From the NCBI RefSeq assembly GCF_002198735.1, contig NZ_MWLO01000155.1, positions 101,288 to 165,287 on the forward strand: 64,000 nucleotides of DNA. The letters run 5' to 3'. This document shows, piece by piece, positions 59,180 through 64,000 of this stretch. How positions within the stretch are numbered: position 1 is the stretch's first letter; every line of letters begins with the position of its first letter. The position numbers and the translations under genes were made by a program. Under the pieces are notes generated by a model. That model had not been told where the DNA came from, made no database searches, and saw only the letters and a program-made list of their open reading frames with translations. This stretch comes from Ideonella sp. A 288 (GTDB taxonomy: Bacteria > Pseudomonadota > Gammaproteobacteria > Burkholderiales > Burkholderiaceae_C).

Positions 59180-59405
59180 GGCGTGGGTCCGTCTGGAGGG
59201 CGTGGGACGCGAGTATCGACCGCCCCCACCACGCGCCCCCATCGGTGAGAACCCGGCGAAGGCCCGATGCGCGCGGTGTCTTCGGGGTGCCAGAATTGCG
59301 GATGATGACCTCACAGCGACCGGCCTCCAGCCGCTCGGCGACCTTGCATCGGTCCGCCGTCCCACGCGTCCCATCCGTCCCGGTGGCGGGTGCCGGCCTG
59401 GCGCG

Positions 59406-59894
59406 ATGATCGACCCCGTTGCCCACTACTTCGGTGCCGAGCGTGCCGGCGCGCTGTTGCTGCTGGCCATCGGCCTGGTGGCCATGGAAGCATCGATGAC
59501 CTTCTGGCGCAAGTCGCGCCTGCCGCAGGCCAAGGGGGCCGCAGCCACGCTGGCACTGGTGGCGGCCCTTCAGTTGAGCGTGGGCACGATCGTGTTCGTT
59601 CGCAGCCCCGCCGACCAGCAGCGGGTGAGCCTGGCGATCCAGCACAACCGGCTGCACATCGAGCGCCACGAGATCCCGCGCATGCAGCAGGTGATGCACC
59701 ACTTCGAGCTGTATCGCGGCATCGAGATCGGCGTGCTGGTGGTGGGTTTGCTGCTCGCGGTGTTCGCTCGGCGCGGCTCGTTCGCGCGGGGCGCGGGCAT
59801 GGGGCTGGTGCCACAGTCGGTGGCGATGCTGGGGCTGGACGCCCTGGCCGAGCAACGCGGTGCGGCCTACCTGGCCTGGCTGCAGACGCTGTGA
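59406..59894 (+). CDS. Small membrane protein of unknown function
   Basis: A 162-residue protein with about four hydrophobic segments (ERAGALLLLAIGLVAMEA, AAATLALVAALQLSVGTIVFV, IEIGVLVVGLLLAVF, GMGLVPQSVAMLGLDAL). Two clusters of His/Arg (QHNRLHIERHEI, QVMHHFELYR) sit between helices 2 and 3. I do not recognise a family. The pattern resembles small uncharacterised inner-membrane proteins of proteobacteria. It starts 226 bp from the divergent TctC-type gene with a weak ribosome site and precedes the AhpD-like gene by 35 bp. Confidence 0.65.
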   Translation: MIDPVAHYFGAERAGALLLLAIGLVAMEASMTFWRKSRLPQAKGAAATLALVAALQLSVGTIVFVRSPADQQRVSLAIQHNRLHIERHEIPRMQQVMHHFELYRGIEIGVLVVGLLLAVFARRGSFARGAGMGLVPQSVAMLGLDALAEQRGAAYLAWLQTL

Positions 59895-59929
59895 AGGCGC
59901 CACCCCATCGGCGATGAAAGGACGTTCCC

Positions 59930-60325
59930 ATGGCCACCGTGACCCTGCTGCGCGACGATGAACTCAGCCCGGAGGCGGCGGCCGTGTTCGCCGACATCCG
60001 CGCCACGCGACAGACCGACTTCGTCAACAACTTCTGGCGCGCGATCGCGCACGACCCCGCGCTGCTGGCGCGCACCTGGGGCAGCATCAAGCAGGTGATG
60101 GGCCCCGGCCACCTCGACCCCAAGGTCAAGGAGATGATCTACCTGGCCGTCTCCATCGCCCATGGCTGCGACTACTGCATCCATTCGCACACCGCCGGCG
60201 CCCGGGCCAACGGACTGACCGAGCCCGAGCTGATGGAGTTGCTGGCCGTGGTGGGCATGGCGGCCGAGACCAACCGGCTGGTCGCCGGCCTGGGCGTGCC
60301 GGTGGACGACGTTTTCAGGCGTTAG
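59930..60325 (+). CDS. AhpD/carboxymuconolactone decarboxylase-family protein
   Basis: A 131-residue helical protein with the CxxC of AhpD-like enzymes in HGCDYCIHSHTAGARANG; the downstream His is also kept. Members with this motif have thiol peroxidase or reductase activity; the decarboxylase name comes from a relative without CxxC. ATG 59930 has AAAGGA upstream. Its last 4 bp overlap the end of the convergent SnoaL-like gene. The function in this context is unknown. Confidence 0.82.
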   Translation: MATVTLLRDDELSPEAAAVFADIRATRQTDFVNNFWRAIAHDPALLARTWGSIKQVMGPGHLDPKVKEMIYLAVSIAHGCDYCIHSHTAGARANGLTEPELMELLAVVGMAAETNRLVAGLGVPVDDVFRR

Positions 60326-60723
60326 CTCTTGCCGGCCGGCGCCAGCCGCTGCAGCATCTCGCCCATCTTCTGGTGCACGGCGTTGACGGCCTTCAGCGGC
60401 CGCACCATGACCTTGAAGTCGATGATCTGCCCGGCCTCGTTCCAGCGGATCAGGTCGACGCCGTTGATGGTCAGGCCATCGATCTCGGTGACGAACTCGA
60501 GCAGCGCATCGCGCTCGCCGACGATCTCACGTTCGTAGCGGAAGTGCGGCGTGTTCAGCACCTGCATCGCACCGGCCAGGTACAGCGTGGTGATGGCCTT
60601 GCCGCGCTGCGGCGTGTGCACCACCGGCGAATGGAAGACCACGTCGTCGGCCAGCAGGGCCTCCAGCCGGGCCATGTCGCGGCTGGTCACGACGGCATGC
60701 CAGGCGTCGATCGGGTGGGTCAT
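60322..60723 (-). CDS. SnoaL/NTF2-like protein
   Basis: A 133-residue cone-shaped NTF2-like fold protein (WHAVVTSRDMARLEALLADD, VVFHSPVVHTPQRG, LEFVTEIDGLTINGVDLIRW, IDFKVMVRPLKAVN). The family includes isomerases, cyclases and non-enzymatic binding proteins; the residues do not identify a reaction. The start at 60723 has only a weak ribosome site. It is preceded on the same strand by the large unknown gene at 60792. Confidence 0.8.
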   Translation of the reverse strand: MTHPIDAWHAVVTSRDMARLEALLADDVVFHSPVVHTPQRGKAITTLYLAGAMQVLNTPHFRYEREIVGERDALLEFVTEIDGLTINGVDLIRWNEAGQIIDFKVMVRPLKAVNAVHQKMGEMLQRLAPAGKS

Positions 60724-60791
60724 CGTCGGGTTCCGTGTCGCAGGGGGAAGGGGCACCATGCTGCCACAGCGCGGTCGCCGCGCACTGCGGG

Positions 60792-62360
60792 TCAGCCCGG
60801 GTCGGGGGCCAGGGCCTGCAGCGCCGACACCAGGCCGCGATGGCCTCGCAGTGCGCGCACGAAGGCCGGCTCGTCCTGGTCCTTCAGCGCTGCCATCGCA
60901 TGGAAGCCGGCGATGTCGGCCGCTGTCCAGCCCTCGGCCGGCGACAGCGCGGCCAGCAGCACGGCCAGTCGGCGCAGCGCGGGGGTGGCGCGGCCGCCCA
61001 GCATCCGCAGCGCCGCGCGCTGCGCGGCATCGCGATCGCCATCGAAGCGCTGCAGCACATGGGCCGACACGCATTCGCCCAGCCGCGCCGGATCGACGAA
61101 GCGCCAGCGCCCGGCGGTGGGCTGGCGGCCGATCGGCGGCGCGCGCCAGGTGAGCACCGAATCGCCCAGCCGGCGCAGCACCTCGGGCCGGTAGTGGCGG
61201 GCGGCAGGGCGCCCGCCGCTGTCGGCCACGATGCGCGCCCATTCCTGCTCGGCCAGCGCCCGCTTGTCCGTCTGCAGCGGCCTGAAGCCCAGCCGCCAGT
61301 AGAACCAGAAGGCGCCCGAGCGGATGCCGTCCTTGTTGTCGCGGCCGATCTGGCTGGCCTCGACCCGCAGCACCTGCAGGCGGAAGCGCCAGGCGTACAC
61401 ACGAAGCAGCTGGCACACCAGCAGCGTCGATTCGCCACCGCGGAAGGGTGGCAGCACGTTCACCCCGAAGGCCGCCTGCGCGCCCAACACCCACGAGCCG
61501 CCATAGGCCACCGGCACCCGGTTCTTGAACAGCAGGTAGCCGACGTAGCTCTCGAGGGTGAGCTTGCGTTCGCCACGGCAGGCGTACAAGGCCACCTGCA
61601 GCCCGCGGCCGAGGTCGATGCATTCGATCTGCGCCGGGTCCCCATGGGTGAAGAAGTCGGTCTCGCGCAGCAGCGAAAGCATCACGCCGCGGCCCAGGTC
61701 GGCCAGGTGCCGGCGGTCGGCGTCGCCCAGCCGCAGGCGCCGCGGCGCGGGGTCGTCCCACACGGCCAGCGGGCCGTCCGGCCGCAGCAGGCCGGTGCCG
61801 TGCACATGCCTGGCCTGGCGGCCGAAGCGGCCCTGCGTCAGCCCGGGCGCGTCGGCGCGCTGGCGCCAGCGCACGAACACCTGCAACTGCGCCCAGGCGG
61901 CCTCACGCTCGCGGTCTTGCGGCGTCAGCCGGTCGACGAGCGCGATCAGCCGGGGCAGGTGCTGCTGCGGGTCGGCGCCCAGGTGGCGCCGGCACCACTG
62001 CGGCCAGGCCATGGGTCGGTCGACCAGCGCATCGCGCTCCATCGGGTCGAGCGCGCGTTCGAGCAGCGCGCGGGCCTCGTGCGGTGCCGCGTCGACGTAC
62101 AGCAGTTCGACCTGGTCGGGGAAGCGCTCGCACAGCCAGCGCGTGGCCGCCAGGCTGAAGGTGCTGGCCACTGCGGTGCCGGCGATGCCGGTGTTGTCCA
62201 GCGCCACGAGCAGCGGGTCGCCGTCGGGCAGGGCGGCCAGGCGGTGGGCCAGCGCGCGCAGGGCGTCGTCGGCGTCCGCCAGGGCGGTGCCAGACGTGGG
62301 AAAGGTGGCCTGGAACAGCAGCGCAGCGTGCTGTTCGACCAGGGCTCGGGCGGCCTTCAT
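60792..62360 (-). CDS. Large unknown protein with GNAT-like core
   Basis: A 522-residue soluble protein I cannot name. Around residues 255-365 it resembles an acetyltransferase core: strands ending in GVNVLPPFRGGESTLLVCQ, where FRGGES fits the CoA loop, then RVEASQIGRDNKDGIRSGAF and FWFYWRLGFRPLQ, close to motif B. The N-terminal 250 residues (helical, with ADADDALRALAHRLAALPDG) and the C-terminal 150 residues, with WRFVDPARLGECVSAHVLQR, match nothing I recognise. No signal or membrane segment is present. GGAGGAG precedes the start. It lies in front of the SnoaL-like gene. Confidence 0.65.
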   Translation of the reverse strand: MKAARALVEQHAALLFQATFPTSGTALADADDALRALAHRLAALPDGDPLLVALDNTGIAGTAVASTFSLAATRWLCERFPDQVELLYVDAAPHEARALLERALDPMERDALVDRPMAWPQWCRRHLGADPQQHLPRLIALVDRLTPQDREREAAWAQLQVFVRWRQRADAPGLTQGRFGRQARHVHGTGLLRPDGPLAVWDDPAPRRLRLGDADRRHLADLGRGVMLSLLRETDFFTHGDPAQIECIDLGRGLQVALYACRGERKLTLESYVGYLLFKNRVPVAYGGSWVLGAQAAFGVNVLPPFRGGESTLLVCQLLRVYAWRFRLQVLRVEASQIGRDNKDGIRSGAFWFYWRLGFRPLQTDKRALAEQEWARIVADSGGRPAARHYRPEVLRRLGDSVLTWRAPPIGRQPTAGRWRFVDPARLGECVSAHVLQRFDGDRDAAQRAALRMLGGRATPALRRLAVLLAALSPAEGWTAADIAGFHAMAALKDQDEPAFVRALRGHRGLVSALQALAPDPG

Positions 62361-62497
62361 CGCATGTCTCCTCCAGCGGTGCCGGTCAATCTACTGCATT
62401 GCCACGGTTTGGCCCATGGCGCCATACTGGACGACCGCGGTGCGCATCTGGTGTGCGGCCCCGGTGCGACGCCGTCAACCTGGATGGAGAGATTGCG

Positions 62498-63271
62498 ATG
62501 AGTCCTCTCGCTTGCAAGTTCGTCTGGTACGAACTGATGACCACCGACGCCCCCGCGGCCGAAGCGTTCTACGGCCAGGTGGTCGGCTGGCAGGCCCGCG
62601 ACGCCGGCATGCCGGACATGCGCTACACCCTGCTCGAACTCGGCGATACCCCGATCGGCGGCGTGATGGCGCTGTCGCCCGAGGCCTGTGCCGCGGGCGC
62701 CCGGCCCGGCTGGCTGGGTTACGTGGCGGTGGACGATGTGGACGCCCAGGCGGCGCGCGTGGCGCAGGCCGGCGGCACGGTGCTGCTCGACCCGCAGGAC
62801 ATCCCGGGCGTGGGCCGTTTCGCCACCGTGGCCGACCCGCAGGGGGCGGTGCTCGTGCTGTTCAAGGGCAACTCCGCCGAGCAGCCGCCGCAGCCCGCCG
62901 CCGGCACGCCGGGCACCTTCGGCTGGCACGAACTGCACGCGGCCGAATCCGGCGCCGCGTTCGACTTCTACGCCGGGCAGTTCGGCTGGACGCAGGACGA
63001 GGCCATGGACATGGGGCCCCTGGGCGTGTACCGGATCTTCGCCATCGGCGGCGTGCGCAGCGGCGGCATGATGACGCGCATGCTGGACACGGTGCCGCCG
63101 GCCTGGCTGTACTACGTCAACGTCGAGGCCATCGATTCCGCGGTCGCACGGGTCGGCGCCCACGGCGGCCAGGTGATCCATGGCCCCCAGCAGGTGCCGG
63201 GCGGCGGCTGGATCGCGCAGTGCATCGACCCCCAGGGCGCGCTGTTCGCGATGGTGGCCGCGGCGCGCTGA
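62498..63271 (+). CDS. Two-domain VOC family protein
   Basis: A 257-residue protein made of two glyoxalase/bleomycin-resistance folds in tandem. Domain 1 (about 5-125) opens KFVWYELMTTDAPAAEAFYG and ends DPQGAVLVLFKG; domain 2 (about 135-257) opens FGWHELHAAESGAAFDFYAG and ends CIDPQGALFAMV. The W-[YH]-EL starts and DPQGA ends mark an internal duplication. This type is often annotated as a 27 kDa antigen Cfp30B-like protein. The substrate is unknown. GGAGAG precedes ATG 62498. The gene is divergent from the large unknown protein. Confidence 0.85.
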   Translation: MSPLACKFVWYELMTTDAPAAEAFYGQVVGWQARDAGMPDMRYTLLELGDTPIGGVMALSPEACAAGARPGWLGYVAVDDVDAQAARVAQAGGTVLLDPQDIPGVGRFATVADPQGAVLVLFKGNSAEQPPQPAAGTPGTFGWHELHAAESGAAFDFYAGQFGWTQDEAMDMGPLGVYRIFAIGGVRSGGMMTRMLDTVPPAWLYYVNVEAIDSAVARVGAHGGQVIHGPQQVPGGGWIAQCIDPQGALFAMVAAAR

Positions 63272-63325
63272 AGCCAGGTCCGGCGCACCGCCGGATCGGG
63301 CGGCCCGCCGACATGGATCAACGTC

Positions 63326-64000
63326 GTGAAATCACTGCAGGGCGTGCCCTCGGCGCTGATCGCGCGCAACCAGTCCTGGGTGCGCCAGCAGGCCCAGGCG
63401 CTGGTGAGCCGCATGCCGGCGAACGTCGAGCGCGCCGACCTGATCCAGGTCGGCCTGATCGCGGTGGCCCAGGCCTGGCTCGGCTTCGAGTGGCCGGGCA
63501 GCCACGATTCCGAAGAAGCGCAGCAGGCCTTCGTGCCCTATGCGCGCAAGCGGGTGCGTGGCGCCATGATCGACGAACTGCGCCAGATGGACCACCTGTC
63601 GCGCCCGCAGCGGCGCAAGGTGAAGGCCCTCCAGATCGCGCGGCAGCGCTACCGCGACGCCAACGGCGTCGAGCCCCGGCTGCCGCAGCTGGCCGCGCTG
63701 TGCGGCATCCCCGTCGACGACATCGCCGCGCTCGAGCAGGTGGCCTACGTCGATCGCCTGGCCGATGGCGACGAGAGCGACGACACCGAATTCGGCCATG
63801 CGCCGCAGGCCTGGACGGGGCAGTCGGAGGTGGAGGCGCGGGTCGATACCGCCATCGTGATGCGGCGACTGAGCCAGTTCTTTGCCAAGCTGCCCGAGCG
63901 CGAGCGGCAGGTGATCGACGCCTACCTGGGCGTGGGCCTGGAGCCCGCCGCGCTGGCGGCGACGCTGCAGTTGTCGCCGTCCCGCATCTCGCAGATCTAC
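63326..64000 (+). CDS. FliA-type sigma factor (3' end missing)
   Basis: The right edge cuts this gene after 225 codons. The protein has a sigma-70 region 2 (ERADLIQVGLIAVAQAW, then YARKRVRGAMIDELRQMDHL), region 3 (LPQLAALCGIPVDDIAALEQ) and region 4 up to the helix-turn-helix (LPERERQVIDAYLGV, LQLSPSRISQIY). The RGAMIDELR pattern is that of FliA/WhiG sigma-28 factors, which direct flagellar and chemotaxis genes. The start is taken at GTG 63326, the first start codon in frame after the upstream stop at 63269; ATG 63313 is out of frame. The true ribosome site is unclear. Confidence 0.82.
   Translation, partial: MKSLQGVPSALIARNQSWVRQQAQALVSRMPANVERADLIQVGLIAVAQAWLGFEWPGSHDSEEAQQAFVPYARKRVRGAMIDELRQMDHLSRPQRRKVKALQIARQRYRDANGVEPRLPQLAALCGIPVDDIAALEQVAYVDRLADGDESDDTEFGHAPQAWTGQSEVEARVDTAIVMRRLSQFFAKLPERERQVIDAYLGVGLEPAALAATLQLSPSRISQIY

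Noticed and set aside
63313-63315. ATG 63313 as start of the sigma factor
   Set aside because: It is not in the reading frame that carries the sigma-70 regions.

Overview
The window is about 70% GC, densely packed, and reads as a betaproteobacterial chromosome, most likely order Burkholderiales (Rubrivivax/Leptothrix/Ideonella-like). This placement is inferred from base composition, many TctC/Bug-type and NMT1-type binding proteins, the hut gene order and GC-rich hairpin repeats typical of that order. I see no rRNA, tRNA, CRISPR array, transposase or phage gene.

Left part (1-12.6 kb): the end of a receiver-domain protein with a 9-residue repeat tract; an NtrB/NtrC-like two-component pair; an enamidase-like amidohydrolase; a GNAT acetyltransferase; a covalent-flavin oxidoreductase of the dimethylglycine/sarcosine dehydrogenase type; a TPR lipoprotein; a copper-exporting P-type ATPase; and an OmpA-domain protein.

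Regulatory and unusual part (12.6-30.3 kb): a LuxR-type regulator is divergent from a winged-helix/TPR regulator. That regulator is followed by a vanadium-haloperoxidase-like PAP2 protein and a subtilisin-like protease, both without export signals. Next come a degenerate M61-like protein with a histone-H1-like tail, an OmpR-type response regulator converging on a 7TM histidine kinase, and a run of one NarL-type regulator, a LysM-FecR protein, a CHASE2 histidine kinase, an unknown protein and a second NarL-type regulator. Stop/start overlaps suggest several of these are translationally coupled.

Middle (30.3-46.9 kb): dienelactone hydrolase, a DsbD/ScsB-type thiol reductase with a redoxin partner, then a complete histidine utilisation locus. 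hutC-dioxygenase-hutD-hutI-hutG-hutF run leftward and hutU-hutH run rightward from a shared promoter region centred on a 16-bp perfect palindrome, a probable HutC operator. Together HutH, HutU, HutI, HutF and HutG would convert histidine to glutamate, formate and ammonia by the five-step HutF/HutG route. The rightward arm continues into an ABC importer (binding protein, permease, ATPase) with an SPFH lipoprotein gene inserted before the ATPase. hutU carries an in-frame insertion that matches a repeat found again downstream.

Right part (46.9-64 kb): a 1717-residue multi-PAS hybrid kinase with receiver and HPt domains, divergent from a probable periplasmic alcohol/sugar oxidation operon (Tat-exported subunit, GMC flavoprotein, ribbon-helix-helix protein, glyoxalase, sorbosone-dehydrogenase-like protein, cytochrome c). 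Then come a Tat-exported metallo-beta-lactamase-fold hydrolase, a TctC-type binding protein, several small enzymes, an unknown GNAT-like protein, a two-domain VOC protein and the start of a FliA-type sigma factor cut by the right edge.
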